The notes: generated by a model not told the origin, from the letters alone. A stretch of DNA of 64,000 bases from Alphaproteobacteria bacterium (GCA_016778985.1 JADHOM010000001.1:62001-126000), one strand, 5' to 3'. Positions 37,997 through 47,481 are shown, counted from the stretch's first letter. Numbers and translations are program-made.

Positions 37997-38564
37997 GCTC
38001 ATTTTTATCATGATTGTCATCAGGGTCAATATGCTCTGCCTCACCCTCGATGATCATACTTGATGGCATGTCAGATGCTAACCCATCAGCATCATCAGAT
38101 TGCTGGTCTTTATCATAATTTGGAAATCCAAAACTCGACATATTCATATGGGCTGAGAATCCACCAGTTTGGCCCCCAGCTTGACCACCTGTCTGAAATG
38201 GAAAGGGTCGAGTTTTGGCCGCCGGAAACAGGTGGAACAGCGCCGTCCCTATCAGATCACGCAGGAGCGGAAGAAAACACAAAATACCAAACGCATCGCT
38301 TGCATAACCTGGAATGATCAATCCAAAGCCGCCAAATAACACCGGCAACACTAATGGCATCATCTCATGTGGAGGCTTTGTGATACCGCCACCTGCCAAT
38401 ATCTGCATAAACCGATAACGCATGAGCTGAAATCCCATGATCGCGGTAACAAAAACGCCAATAATGGTGGGAAGCACGTTAATGGCGTCTGCTACTATGC
38501 CGAAAACAATCACCTCGACCCATATCAAGACGATGATAAATGCAAGAATAATCAGACCTCTCAT
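37986..38564 (-). CDS. fxsA: FxsA-family membrane protein
   Basis: The 192-residue protein has hydrophobic segments near residues 4-25, 27-46 and 67-95, then a Gly-rich linker with repeated QTGGQAGG and an acidic, Asp/His-rich C-terminal tail. In E. coli, FxsA relieves exclusion of phage T7 by F plasmid; its cellular role is unknown. The family segment FVTAIMGFQLMRY is present. Position beside secB near oriC is conserved in alphaproteobacteria. The C-terminal tail is read in part from the 12-bp repeat and probably varies between strains. Confidence 0.9.
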   Translation of the reverse strand: MRGLIILAFIIVLIWVEVIVFGIVADAINVLPTIIGVFVTAIMGFQLMRYRFMQILAGGGITKPPHEMMPLVLPVLFGGFGLIIPGYASDAFGILCFLPLLRDLIGTALFHLFPAAKTRPFPFQTGGQAGGQTGGFSAHMNMSSFGFPNYDKDQQSDDADGLASDMPSSMIIEGEAEHIDPDDNHDKNEPNK

Positions 38565-38744
38565 TATGGCTCCTTTGGCATACTTTTGCAGGGTTCTTTT
38601 AACGCTTATTTAAATCGTAAAGCAAATTTCTTTTTGCGAATAATGACTAGAGTCTTGTCGTTTAAGCCTAATGCGTCTATCTGTATGTAACAAGAGCATA
38701 AACTGGCGAATGGCATAAAAGGCATAAGCCAACAGGAGTAAACC

Positions 38745-39371
38745 ATGTTTAATGGCCCCTATGTCGACATTTTGATCTTTGCTGTGCTGGCTGTATTTCT
38801 GATTTTCCGCCTTCGTTCAATTTTAGGAAGGCGCGATGGTTTTGAAGAAGACCCCAATAAAAAAGCCGCAGCAGCATTCAAGTCACAAACAAAGGCTGAC
38901 ATGAATAATGAACTGCCTTCGGGTGAGGGAATAGACGCTATTGTCGCCGCTGATTCTGGATTTAGCAAACAAGCGTTTCTGGATGGCGCAGAACAAGTAT
39001 ATGAAATGATATTGACCGCCTTTGCGCGGGGCAACATGGAAGAATTGCGGCCTTTCCTGGGTTATGAGATGGCAGGCAGTTTTTCTGATGCCATCAAAGA
39101 GCGCCGTAAAGCCGGCGAAGAATTGAGCATTACGCTGACCGATTTAAGTCGTGTTGATATCCGTGAAGCTGGCGTCACTGAGGGCATTGCCTCAATCACT
39201 GTAGAATATCAATCTACTCAAGTCCGCGTCCTGAAAGACGAAAAGGGAACCATTATTGATGGTGATAGTAATGACCCTGAAACATTTGTCGATCAGTGGA
39301 CATTTGAACGTGATGTGACATCGGCAAATCCAAACTGGCTATTGGTAGAAACCCAAACATCGGAAAGCTAA
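38745..39371 (+). CDS. Tim44-like inner-membrane protein (TimA type)
   Basis: The 208-residue protein has one N-terminal membrane segment (VDILIFAVLAVFLIFRLRSILG) followed by a basic GRR stretch and a soluble Tim44-like domain from about residue 70. Tim44 in mitochondria tethers Hsp70 to the import channel; bacterial relatives are of uncertain function and are placed at the inner membrane facing the cytoplasm. The position between fxsA and the Smr gene is conserved in alphaproteobacteria. In Caulobacter and others an mltA gene often follows; it is absent here. Confidence 0.88.
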   Translation: MFNGPYVDILIFAVLAVFLIFRLRSILGRRDGFEEDPNKKAAAAFKSQTKADMNNELPSGEGIDAIVAADSGFSKQAFLDGAEQVYEMILTAFARGNMEELRPFLGYEMAGSFSDAIKERRKAGEELSITLTDLSRVDIREAGVTEGIASITVEYQSTQVRVLKDEKGTIIDGDSNDPETFVDQWTFERDVTSANPNWLLVETQTSES

Positions 39372-39431
39372 TACCACTATAAGGCCATTTGATTGCTAAA
39401 ATGCCAGTTGATTAAAACTGTGAGCCGAAAC

Positions 39432-40070
39432 ATGAAAAAGCGCAACAATCAAAAGGCCAACCAAAAAGCCAGCCAAAAGGCCAACCAAAAGGATAAGGAT
39501 GGTGATGCGCTCTGGCAAGACGTGGTGCGAACGATTAATCCGATGCCGCAAGATACTGTTTTGCCAAACCCAGATGCTCTTGCTTCACTGGTGCTTAAAA
39601 AAGCCCCCAAAAAGGCGACAACAAAAGCCAAATCAGTCTCTAGCGCTTTGGCGGCGTTTCCATCCGCTTCTATTTCTGGCATGAACGGATTATCGCGCCA
39701 TAACATCAAATCTGAATTGAAACCAGCAGACCTTGCTGCAGAAAAGGTCAGCGGTATTTCACGAACTGATGCCAAACGCATAAAAAGCGGTCAAGTCTCC
39801 CCCACCGCGCGGCTTGATCTGCATGGATTGACAACCCTTAATGCCAGATTAGCTCTGCGCCGGTTTATCGCCGAAAAACACCAGGATAGACATCAACATG
39901 TCTTGGTCATCACCGGCAAAGGTACAGCTGGAAAAGGTGTGATCCGTCAATCCCTGCCGCAATGGCTGGATGAGCCGCCATTATCGGAACAAGTGGTCGC
40001 CTATCATCCCGCCAAACCCAAAGACGGCGGCTTAGGCGCATGGTATATTAAGCTCAGACAAATCCCATGA
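39432..40070 (+). CDS. Smr-domain protein
   Basis: The 212-residue product has a lysine-rich, low-complexity N-terminus that includes a 12-bp coding repeat (Asn-Gln-Lys-Ala units), a variable middle and a C-terminal Smr domain from about residue 125. The domain has LDLHGLTTLNARLALRRFI and VITGKGTAGKGVIRQSLPQWL, ending YHPAKPKDGGLGAWYI. Smr domains are nucleases or RNA-binding modules related to the MutS2 tail. The start is ATG at 39432 with a weak ribosome-binding site. It overlaps the following regulator gene as ATGA. Confidence 0.9.
   Translation: MKKRNNQKANQKASQKANQKDKDGDALWQDVVRTINPMPQDTVLPNPDALASLVLKKAPKKATTKAKSVSSALAAFPSASISGMNGLSRHNIKSELKPADLAAEKVSGISRTDAKRIKSGQVSPTARLDLHGLTTLNARLALRRFIAEKHQDRHQHVLVITGKGTAGKGVIRQSLPQWLDEPPLSEQVVAYHPAKPKDGGLGAWYIKLRQIP
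39447..39494. repeat. Four 12-bp coding repeat units in the Smr gene
   Basis: Units AATCAAAAGGCC, AACCAAAAAGCC, AGCCAAAAGGCC and AACCAAAAGGAT encode Asn/Ser-Gln-Lys-Ala/Asp four times. The repeat preserves the reading frame. Confidence 0.85.
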
Positions 40071-40435
40071 CTCCATTTGGCCAAAAATTGCGCGACCTGC
40101 GCCAACAAAACAACATGACCATGTCTGCTATGGCTGAATATCTGGGCGTGTCCTCAGCCTATTTATCGCAAGTCGAACATGGCAAGCGCGGCGTTCCGGG
40201 GGTGATCATGATGGATCAGATTTGCGCCTTATTTGGCCTCATCTGGGAAGACGCCGAAGCTTTAAAAGCACTCGCGCAATTATCAAATCCTCGTATTGTC
40301 ATTGACACTGGCGATTTAGGGCAAGACGCGATGATCGCGGCTAATCTGTTCGCGCAACTGCTGCCAAAAGTCAGCGAAGAGGAAGCCAAAACGATGGCTG
40401 AATGGCTTAAAACCCGCAATGATCAGCTGTCCTGA
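40067..40435 (+). CDS. XRE-family helix-turn-helix regulator
   Basis: The 122-residue protein has an N-terminal XRE helix-turn-helix at about residues 5-60 (KLRDLRQQNNMTMSAMAEYL and VSSAYLSQVEHGKRG). The C-terminal 50 residues are helical and may dimerise; no ligand or metallopeptidase domain is seen. It is translationally coupled to the Smr gene, a pairing common in alphaproteobacteria. Its targets are unknown. A weak hairpin-plus-T-run lies 120 bp downstream. Confidence 0.88.
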   Translation: MTPFGQKLRDLRQQNNMTMSAMAEYLGVSSAYLSQVEHGKRGVPGVIMMDQICALFGLIWEDAEALKALAQLSNPRIVIDTGDLGQDAMIAANLFAQLLPKVSEEEAKTMAEWLKTRNDQLS

Positions 40436-40552
40436 CGCAGGTGTGACGGGGGTGCGGTTTTAAGGGATGGGCGGATTGCCTGAATTCTAGCCGTTGGGTT
40501 CGGGGATGCATCCAGTAATCGCCAAAAGCCACTCTTGCATTTGCCTTGCAAT

Positions 40553-40574
40553 CACCGCCAATAAACGGTGTTTT
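40553..40574 (+). terminator. Possible weak terminator before hisB
   Basis: A 5-bp stem (CACCG 40553-40557, CGGTG 40566-40570) with an 8-nt loop runs into four Ts. Weak, but it sits between the Smr/XRE unit and the histidine cluster. Confidence 0.35.
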
Positions 40575-40658
40575 GAGTGATTCTGCTAGTCAAATGATGC
40601 TGATCCTGCTAGTAACCGCACCATAAGGAAACCGATATATCCTCATAGGAGAGTTTTC

Positions 40659-41279
40659 ATGGCTAAAGAAAACCCGACCTCAAATCCGTCTTTGCGACAG
40701 GCAGATGTGAAACGTGAAACCAAAGAGACAAAGATCACAGCACATGTCACGCTTGATGGCATGGGAAAAGTTGATGTTGCTACAGGATTAGGATTTTTTG
40801 ATCATATGATTGAACAATTGGGTCGTCACAGCCTGATTGATATCCGTCTTGCTTGTCAGGGGGATTTGCATATTGATGCTCATCATACGGTTGAGGATTG
40901 TGGTTGGGCGCTGGGTGAGGCTTTTTCAAAAGCGCTGGGTGATCGCCGCGGCATTACCCGCTATGGCACGGCTTTGCTGCCGATGGATGAAGCTTTGACG
41001 AGGGTTGCGATTGATATTTCTGGTCGGCCATTTCTGGTTTGGAATGTGTCGCTGCCATCGCTGCGGCTCGGCGAGATGGATAGTGAAGTATTTGAAGAGT
41101 TCTTCCGTGCCTTTAGCCAGTCCGCGGGTATAACGCTTCATATCGAAACAGTTTATGGCAGCAATACGCACCACATTATTGAGAGTAGCTTTAAAGCGCT
41201 GGCGCAAGCGTTGAAAACCGCTGTTGCGATTGATCCCAGACAAGCTGATTGTATCCCATCGACCAAGGGAGTGCTGTAA
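40659..41279 (+). CDS. hisB: Imidazoleglycerol-phosphate dehydratase
   Basis: HisB dehydrates imidazoleglycerol phosphate to imidazoleacetol phosphate in histidine synthesis. The 206-residue monofunctional enzyme has [16 protein letters not shown], the manganese-binding [12 protein letters not shown] and the second half-site [28 protein letters not shown] precedes the ATG by eight bases. It starts the hisB-hisH-GNAT-hisA-hisF-hisE cluster; no phosphatase domain is attached. Confidence 0.97.
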   Translation: MAKENPTSNPSLRQADVKRETKETKITAHVTLDGMGKVDVATGLGFFDHMIEQLGRHSLIDIRLACQGDLHIDAHHTVEDCGWALGEAFSKALGDRRGITRYGTALLPMDEALTRVAIDISGRPFLVWNVSLPSLRLGEMDSEVFEEFFRAFSQSAGITLHIETVYGSNTHHIIESSFKALAQALKTAVAIDPRQADCIPSTKGVL

Positions 41280-41292
41280 CAGGCAGTCAGCA

Positions 41293-41967
41293 ATGAAACT
41301 GGTTATTGTGGACTATGGTTCGGGCAACCTGCGGTCGGTTAAAAATTCATTGCAAACCGCGGCTCATAATGCTGATCTTGCGCATCAGGTCACGGTATCT
41401 TCTGACCCTGATATTGTCGCAAAAGCAGAATATCTGGTACTACCGGGGGTTGGCGCTTTTGCTGATTGTAAAGCAAATCTGATCAAGATAGACGGCATGA
41501 TTGCGGCTATTGAACATGTTGCTCTCACATTGGCGCGACCATTTTTGGGGATTTGTGTTGGCATGCAATTGATGGCAGAGGTTGGCGAAGAAGGTGGTGT
41601 TAAAACGGCTGGCTTGGGCTGGATTAATGGCAGTATTACGGCGATGCATCCCCGCATTGATGAGGTGCCGCTGAAAGTTCCGCATATGGGCTGGAATCAG
41701 CTCATAATATCGGATCATATGGCGAATGATATTATGTTTGATAGGCTTGCAGCGGATAGTCGTGTCTATTTTCTGCATGGTTATCATCTGACTGGCTATC
41801 ATCTGGCGGGCGGCGATGATAAACAGATCGCTGCATGGACGGATTATGGCGGTCATATTGTTGCCGCAGTAAAGACGGATAATCTGACTGGGGTACAATT
41901 TCACCCTGAAAAAAGCCAGAAAGTAGGGCAACGAATTCTTGCAAACTGGCTTTCATATACCTGCTAG
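41293..41967 (+). CDS. hisH: Imidazole glycerol phosphate synthase, glutaminase subunit
   Basis: HisH supplies ammonia from glutamine to HisF. The 224-residue class I glutamine amidotransferase has the oxyanion strand VLPGVGAF, the catalytic Cys in LGICVGMQLM and the His-Glu pair in FHPEKSQ. The start is the ATG giving MKLVIVDYGSGN; longer forms overlap hisB without similarity. It lies 13 bp after hisB. Confidence 0.97.
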   Translation: MKLVIVDYGSGNLRSVKNSLQTAAHNADLAHQVTVSSDPDIVAKAEYLVLPGVGAFADCKANLIKIDGMIAAIEHVALTLARPFLGICVGMQLMAEVGEEGGVKTAGLGWINGSITAMHPRIDEVPLKVPHMGWNQLIISDHMANDIMFDRLAADSRVYFLHGYHLTGYHLAGGDDKQIAAWTDYGGHIVAAVKTDNLTGVQFHPEKSQKVGQRILANWLSYTC

Positions 41968-42001
41968 GGTGTCGGCGTAACAATAAAGGGAAAATCTTGA
42001 T

Positions 42002-42580
42002 ATGATGGCGCAAGATAACAGAAAACCAATTACCGCTGTTGAAACCGTTAAGACGTTATCAGCGGCGGACATTATTGAATTATGTGATGCCGCTATCGAG
42101 GCGATTGAAAGTGGCGGCGGCTTTGGCTGGATCACTCCACCACCGCGAAATATTCTCGAAGATTACTGGAAAGGCGTCATGCTTATTCCAGAACGCGAGC
42201 TTATCATTGGCCGCATTGATGGCGTTATAGCCGCCAGTTGTCAAATTGTCCGCCCGCCGCGCAATAACGAAGCTCAAAAGCTGACATGTTCTCTTACCAC
42301 GTTCTTTGTCGTGCCATGGGCCCGCGGCAAAGGTCTGGCCCCATTAATGCTTGATGAAGCTGAGGCATTTTGCCGGTCAGAAGGATTTAAAGTCATTAAT
42401 CTTGATGTTCGGGCAACCCAAGAAAGAGCGATACAGCGCTATGAAGCCGCTGGCTATATTCGCTTTGGTGAACATCCTAAATATGCCTATATAAATGGCA
42501 GTTATGCGACGGCATATTATTATTACAAAGAGGTTTTGGAAATATCCGAACACCCTAATAAAGGCAAAGTCGGTTCATGA
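42002..42580 (+). CDS. GNAT-family N-acetyltransferase
   Basis: The 192-residue protein has the GNAT acetyl-CoA site TTFFVVPWARGKGLAPLMLDEA, with Arg-Gly-Lys-Gly as the pyrophosphate loop, followed by INLDVRATQERAIQRYEAAGYI. The substrate is unknown. It lies between hisH and hisA and overlaps hisA as ATGA, so it is translated with the histidine genes; GNAT genes at this spot occur in other alphaproteobacteria, but a histidine role is not established. Two adjacent ATGs (42002, 42005) could serve as start. Confidence 0.9.
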   Translation: MMAQDNRKPITAVETVKTLSAADIIELCDAAIEAIESGGGFGWITPPPRNILEDYWKGVMLIPERELIIGRIDGVIAASCQIVRPPRNNEAQKLTCSLTTFFVVPWARGKGLAPLMLDEAEAFCRSEGFKVINLDVRATQERAIQRYEAAGYIRFGEHPKYAYINGSYATAYYYYKEVLEISEHPNKGKVGS

Positions 42581-43308
42581 TTATCTTTCCCGCTATTGAT
42601 TTGAAGGATGGGAAATGCGTGCGCCTCAAGCATGGTGATTTTGACCAATTAACGATTTATAACAGCAACCCCGGCGATCAGGCTAATCAATTTGTTCAGG
42701 CTGGCACTCAATGGATTCACTGTGTTGATCTTGATGGCGCGGTTCAAGGCAAGCCTGTCAACAGAGATGCGGTGAATGCTATTCTGGCGGCAGGTGTCAA
42801 GGTACAGCTCGGCGGCGGCATCAGAGATATGGAAACGATTGCGGCATGGTTAGAGCAAGGGGTGGAACGGGTTATATTGGGCACCATTGCGCTCAAAAAT
42901 CCGGAATTAGTCATTCAGGCAGCGCAAGCCTTTCCTGACCAAATTGCTGTTGGCGCAGATGCAAAGGATGGCATGATTGCCGCCGAAGGCTGGCTGGAAA
43001 CATCACATATTCCTGTCCTTGATCTGGTCAGACGGTTTGAAGATTGTGGCGTTGCTGCTGTTATTTTTACCGATATTAGCCGTGATGGTGCGCTCGAAGG
43101 TGTTAATGCGAAAGCGACATTGGAACTTGCTGATGCGGTTTCTATTCCGGTCATAGCGTCGGGTGGAGTAGCCAATATCCAAGACATAAAAACGCTTGCC
43201 AATACCGCTGTCCATGGGGTGATTATTGGCCGTGCTATCTATGATGGCAGGTTAGAGCTGGCGGCCGCCATGACCTATCAAACCAATTCACATAATCAAG
43301 GTGTCTGA
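42577..43308 (+). CDS. hisA: Phosphoribosylformimino-AICAR ribotide isomerase
   Basis: HisA catalyses an Amadori rearrangement of ProFAR to PRFAR. The 243-residue TIM barrel begins [16 protein letters not shown], has the catalytic Asp in AIDLKDG and the second acid in [11 protein letters not shown], and phosphate loops LGGGIRDM and ASGGVANI. It overlaps the GNAT gene by four bases and shares one base with hisF (TGATG). Confidence 0.97.
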   Translation: MIIFPAIDLKDGKCVRLKHGDFDQLTIYNSNPGDQANQFVQAGTQWIHCVDLDGAVQGKPVNRDAVNAILAAGVKVQLGGGIRDMETIAAWLEQGVERVILGTIALKNPELVIQAAQAFPDQIAVGADAKDGMIAAEGWLETSHIPVLDLVRRFEDCGVAAVIFTDISRDGALEGVNAKATLELADAVSIPVIASGGVANIQDIKTLANTAVHGVIIGRAIYDGRLELAAAMTYQTNSHNQGV

Positions 43309-44066
43309 TGCTTGCTGTTCGAGTAATTCCTTGTCTCGATGTTCATGATGGCCGCGTTGTCAAAGGCATTAATTTCGTCGATTTGGTCGATGCTGGTGAT
43401 CCGGTTGAACAGGCTAAAGTCTATAATGACGCTGGCGCTGATGAGCTATGCTTCCTTGATATTTCGGCCAGCATTGAAGGCAGAAAAGCAATGGCAAATG
43501 TCATTAGCCAAACTGCAGATCACTGTTTCATGCCACTGACGGTTGGTGGCGGCGTCAGCGAAGTCGAAGATTTTCGCCGCTTGCTCTTGGCTGGAGCAGA
43601 TAAAATATCAGTCAATTCATCGGCTGTTAAACATCCTGAATTATTATCTGAGGCAGCGTCCCGATTTGGCAGCCAATGTGTCGTTTTAGCGATTGATGCT
43701 CGGCGTCATGCTGATGGCTGGTTTGAGGTAGTCACACATGGTGGCCGCACGCCGACAGGCATAGATGCTATCGCATGGGCGGAAAAAGGCTGTGCCATGG
43801 GCGCTGGTGAAATTCTATTAACATCAATGGATGCAGATGGGACAAAAGAAGGATATGATATCCCATTAACGCAAGCAGTAAGTGATGCAGTTTCCATTCC
43901 GGTCATTGCGTCAGGTGGCGCCGGGCATGCTGATCATATGGTGGAAGCCATTACCAAAGGCCACGCATCGGCGGTATTGGCAGCATCTATTTTTCATTTC
44001 GGACTTCTGGATATGAATGCAGTCAAAACACATATGGCCAATCAAGGGCTGGAAGTCCGTCTCTAA
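43308..44066 (+). CDS. hisF: Imidazole glycerol phosphate synthase, cyclase subunit
   Basis: HisF combines PRFAR with ammonia from HisH to make imidazoleglycerol phosphate and AICAR. The 252-residue TIM barrel starts [17 protein letters not shown] with the catalytic Asp, has [16 protein letters not shown] and [15 protein letters not shown] with the second catalytic Asp, then [11 protein letters not shown]. Length is standard. Start and hisA stop share one base. Confidence 0.97.
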   Translation: MLAVRVIPCLDVHDGRVVKGINFVDLVDAGDPVEQAKVYNDAGADELCFLDISASIEGRKAMANVISQTADHCFMPLTVGGGVSEVEDFRRLLLAGADKISVNSSAVKHPELLSEAASRFGSQCVVLAIDARRHADGWFEVVTHGGRTPTGIDAIAWAEKGCAMGAGEILLTSMDADGTKEGYDIPLTQAVSDAVSIPVIASGGAGHADHMVEAITKGHASAVLAASIFHFGLLDMNAVKTHMANQGLEVRL

Positions 44067-44095
44067 AGAAATGCTAAAATGCGGGGAGCGATAAA

Positions 44096-44416
44096 ATGAG
44101 CACACCAATTTTGGAAGAGCTATATGATGTTATTCTGTCTCGGCGTGGGGAAGACCCAAAGAAATCATGGACAGCGCGGTTATTAATAGAAGCCCCGCAT
44201 CTACCAGCGCGCAAACTTGGTGAAGAAACAACCGAGGCGATTATTGCGGCAATGGCTGGCAATCGCGATGAGCTGATTGGGGAAGCGGCGGATGTTATCT
44301 ATCATCTGCTGGTTGTCTTAGCCGCCGCTGATATCACCCTTGACGAATTATGGGATGAGCTGGCACGTCGCCGCCAGCAATCGGGTATTGACGAAAAAGC
44401 CAGCCGCGACGGATAG
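44096..44416 (+). CDS. hisE: Phosphoribosyl-ATP pyrophosphatase
   Basis: HisE hydrolyses phosphoribosyl-ATP to phosphoribosyl-AMP, the second step of histidine synthesis. The 106-residue MazG-like protein has KLGEETTEAIIAAMAGN and ELIGEAADVIYHLLVVL, whose acidic residues bind magnesium. It is separate from HisI, as usual in alphaproteobacteria; hisI is not in the window. It follows hisF by 29 bp. Confidence 0.96.
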   Translation: MSTPILEELYDVILSRRGEDPKKSWTARLLIEAPHLPARKLGEETTEAIIAAMAGNRDELIGEAADVIYHLLVVLAAADITLDELWDELARRRQQSGIDEKASRDG

Positions 44417-44473
44417 TCAGAATATACATAAGCCTGTTAACACATAGCCTGATTAACAGAGAGAGAGAGGATA

Positions 44474-44842
44474 ATGATGAGTTATGATCTGGATAATATT
44501 TTTGCTCAGATACTAGATGGTCGCATCCCTTCTGCGCCGGTTGATGAAAATGACACGACACTCAGCTTTGCGGATATTCAGCCGCAAGCCCCACAACATC
44601 ATCTGGTTATTCCGCGCGGGGCTTATACAGACCTCAGTGATTTTGCTGATAAGGCTTCGGATAAGGAGCTAGCGGATTGGGTGCGCGCCTTGGCAAGAGT
44701 GGCGAAGAAAACCGGGGTTGCTGATGATGGCTATCGCGTCATTGTTAATGTTGGCCGAAATGGTGGCCAAGAAGTGCCGCATTTGCATGGTCATGTTGTT
44801 GGCGGCGCACCTTTAGGCGCTATGCTAACAGCCAAAGGCTGA
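44474..44842 (+). CDS. HIT-family hydrolase (Hint type)
   Basis: The 122-residue protein belongs to the histidine-triad nucleotide-binding family, which hydrolyses nucleoside phosphoramidates and adenylates. The triad is HLHGHVVGG near residues 104-112. The Hint form is supported by DIQPQAPQHHLVIP and YRVIVNVGRNGGQEVPH. Two adjacent ATGs (44474, 44477) follow a GAGAGAGAGGA ribosome-binding site. The gene follows hisE by 57 bp, and hisE-HIT adjacency is common in alphaproteobacteria. Confidence 0.94.
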   Translation: MMSYDLDNIFAQILDGRIPSAPVDENDTTLSFADIQPQAPQHHLVIPRGAYTDLSDFADKASDKELADWVRALARVAKKTGVADDGYRVIVNVGRNGGQEVPHLHGHVVGGAPLGAMLTAKG

Positions 44843-45002
44843 GAGATGATAGAATATAATACAGGGCATTATATGTGATGCCCCTCAAAATGATATGCTC
44901 TGGTTTGCGGATTTGGCGGCATCTCGGCCTGCGCTTGTATTGCTAAGTAAACTGTGCGACTGTTGATTATCACAATAAAAATAACAATCGTCAGACATAT
45001 TT

Positions 45003-46511
45003 ATGCAGGCATCCATTCATACCCTAGCCTTTCGCGGCCTTGAGCCTGTTCCTGTGCATGTTCAGGTTCATCTATCTAATGGTCTGCCGAATATTGCTAT
45101 TGTTGGTCTCGCTGATAAAGCGGTGAGCGAATCAAAAGAGCGGGTGCGTGCCGCTTTATCATCGTTAGGCTTGTCTTTGCCGCCGAAGCGCATCGCAGTT
45201 AATCTGGCACCGGCTGATCTGATTAAAGAAGGCTCACATTTTGACCTGCCTATTGCATTAGGATTGCTGGTGGCGATGGGCGCGGTTCCATCCGATAGCG
45301 TTGATGGCATGATCGTGATGGGTGAGCTTGCCCTTGATGGAACGATCACAGGGGTTAATGGTGTTCTGGCGGCGGCGATTGGCGCATCATCTAAAGAGAT
45401 GGGGTTGATTTGTCCTGCCGCAAATGGTGAGGAAGCGGCATGGGGCGGTGATGTTAAGATCATTTCTGCACCTAGCCTAATGACGTTGATTAATCATTTG
45501 CGAGGTGATCAGGTACTATCTGATCCAAAAGCCAAAGTCGCCGAAAGGCAGAACAATTTTCCTGATATGGCTGATCTCGTTGGTCAAGACCTGGCAAAAA
45601 GAGCAATGGAAATCACGGCGGTTGGGGGTCATAATTTATTGATGATGGGGCCGCCAGGGTCAGGTAAATCAATGTTGGCGTCACGGCTGGCTGGAATATT
45701 ACCGCCCATGCTTGCCAAAGAATCGCTCGAAGTCACGATGATACATTCTATCGCTGGTTATTTGGATAAAGCAGGGCTGATTGTCTCGCGGCCGTATCGT
45801 GATCCGCATCACTCATCATCAGTTGCGGCGCTAGTTGGCGGCGGTGTTCGCGCTAAGCCGGGTGAAGTCAGCCTTGCTCATGGCGGGGTTTTATTTTTGG
45901 ATGAATTGGCGGAATGGCCAGCTCATCAGCTTGATGCGTTGCGGCAAACGATTGAAACCGGCAAAGCCGTTGTCAGCCGAGCCAATCATCATGTCACGTA
46001 TCCAGCCCGCTTTCAGCTTATTGCCGCGATGAACCCTTGTCGATGTGGATATTTGGGTGATCCATCACGCGCCTGTGCCAAGGCACCACGTTGTGGTCGT
46101 GACTATATGGCAAAAATATCAGGGCCATTACTTGATCGATTTGATATGTTGATTGAGGTTGTTGAGGTTCCTATATCGGCATTATCACAGCAGCAGTCAG
46201 GGGATACTAGTAAAACCATAGCCGAGCGTGTTCAGGTTGCGCGAAGCCGTAGCTTTCAACGCCAAGATCAAGCGGCAGGCATTGTTAATGCTCAACTTGA
46301 TGGGGCTCAGCTCGAAGGTGTTATGCAAATGACAACGTCGGTTAAATCATTTCTTCAGGAAAGTGCAGAAACATTGCGGTTATCAGCGCGTGGCTATCAT
46401 CGGGTCATGCGTGTCGCCCGAAGCGTTGCTGACCTTGATGACAGCGCCGCGGTGGAACGGCCGCATATCGCAGAAGCCATGCATTATCGGTCGTTACCGC
46501 CATTATCCTAA
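45003..46511 (+). CDS. comM: ComM/YifB-family AAA+ ATPase
   Basis: ComM is a hexameric helicase that promotes branch migration during natural transformation in some bacteria; its role elsewhere is unclear. The 502-residue protein has an N-terminal Lon-like domain (residues 1-170), a magnesium-chelatase-type ATPase with Walker A GPPGSGKSML and Walker B region LFLDELAEW, a zinc-type cysteine cluster around NPCRCGYLGDPSRAC and a C-terminal helical domain. Length is standard. It is convergent with gshB, with a 14-bp gap. Confidence 0.95.
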   Translation: MQASIHTLAFRGLEPVPVHVQVHLSNGLPNIAIVGLADKAVSESKERVRAALSSLGLSLPPKRIAVNLAPADLIKEGSHFDLPIALGLLVAMGAVPSDSVDGMIVMGELALDGTITGVNGVLAAAIGASSKEMGLICPAANGEEAAWGGDVKIISAPSLMTLINHLRGDQVLSDPKAKVAERQNNFPDMADLVGQDLAKRAMEITAVGGHNLLMMGPPGSGKSMLASRLAGILPPMLAKESLEVTMIHSIAGYLDKAGLIVSRPYRDPHHSSSVAALVGGGVRAKPGEVSLAHGGVLFLDELAEWPAHQLDALRQTIETGKAVVSRANHHVTYPARFQLIAAMNPCRCGYLGDPSRACAKAPRCGRDYMAKISGPLLDRFDMLIEVVEVPISALSQQQSGDTSKTIAERVQVARSRSFQRQDQAAGIVNAQLDGAQLEGVMQMTTSVKSFLQESAETLRLSARGYHRVMRVARSVADLDDSAAVERPHIAEAMHYRSLPPLS

Positions 46512-46525
46512 AGCCGATGATGAGC

Positions 46526-47464
46526 TTACAGTTTAGCCGTGATGCTATCCCAGATGCTGACAGCAAGGTCGAGGCCGCTTAATTGTTTAATCTCACGCAA
46601 TCCTGTTGGTGAGGTGACGTTAATCTCTGTCAGATAACCGCCAATGACATCAATGCCGCAAAATAATAATTCTTTTTCTTTCAAAAATGGGCCAATGGCT
46701 TCGGCAATACGAAAATCATGATCATCAAGATCAGATTTTACGGCTTTGCCGCCAACATGCAGATTTGACCTGGCCTCACCTTTGGGCGGCACACGATTGA
46801 CCGCCCCGACGGCTTCACCATCGATCATGATGACCCGTTTATCACCATTGGTAACAGCGGGCAAATAACGCTGCACCATGAGCGGTGAGCGGTCAATAAG
46901 AAGCATGGTTTCTATTAGGCTGGACAGGTTAGTATCTTCGGGTTTGAGGTGAAAGATTCCACGGCCGCCATTGCCGTATAATGGTTTGACAATAATATCT
47001 TTATGCTCAGAACGAAACGTCTTGATCTGGTCAATGTTGCTGGTGATCAATGTCGGCGGCATTAATTCATGAAACAGCGTCGCAACAAGTTTCTCTGGCG
47101 CATTGCGCACAGAGGTTGGATGATTAACTACCTTAACCTTATCCATAATCGTCTCAAGCATGTAGGTTGCTGTGATATAATGCATATCAAAAGGCGGGTC
47201 TTGGCGCATCAGAATAACATCAAGATCGGTCAGGTCTATGCGCTCCTCACGGATGATATTGACATGGTGATTGATATCATCTTTCACATCTACCCATGCG
47301 CCTTTGGCGGTGAGACCAACCCCTGGTGTGAAAGCCAAATTATCGGGATGATAGACAAAAATATTATAGCCTCTTGCTGCCGCTTCGAGAGCGAGCGCAA
47401 AACTGCTATCGCCACGAATATCAATCGTTTCGATGGCATCCATCTGCAAGGCAATTTTAAGCAT
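46526..47464 (-). CDS. gshB: Glutathione synthetase
   Basis: GshB joins glycine to gamma-glutamylcysteine with ATP to make glutathione. The 312-residue ATP-grasp enzyme has MRQDPPFDMHYI, NHPTSVRNAPEK, IIVKPLYGNGGRGIF for the nucleotide and EINVTSPTGLREI for magnesium. Length is standard. It closes the rsmI-yraN-BON-gshB series on the minus strand, a common alphaproteobacterial neighbourhood. Confidence 0.97.
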   Translation of the reverse strand: MLKIALQMDAIETIDIRGDSSFALALEAAARGYNIFVYHPDNLAFTPGVGLTAKGAWVDVKDDINHHVNIIREERIDLTDLDVILMRQDPPFDMHYITATYMLETIMDKVKVVNHPTSVRNAPEKLVATLFHELMPPTLITSNIDQIKTFRSEHKDIIVKPLYGNGGRGIFHLKPEDTNLSSLIETMLLIDRSPLMVQRYLPAVTNGDKRVIMIDGEAVGAVNRVPPKGEARSNLHVGGKAVKSDLDDHDFRIAEAIGPFLKEKELLFCGIDVIGGYLTEINVTSPTGLREIKQLSGLDLAVSIWDSITAKL

Positions 47465-47481
47465 GATATGGTGACCTGATT

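Noticed and set aside
44862-44882. A GGGCAT/ATGCCC hairpin after the HIT gene as a terminator
   Set aside because: No T-run follows on either strand, so only a stem is seen.
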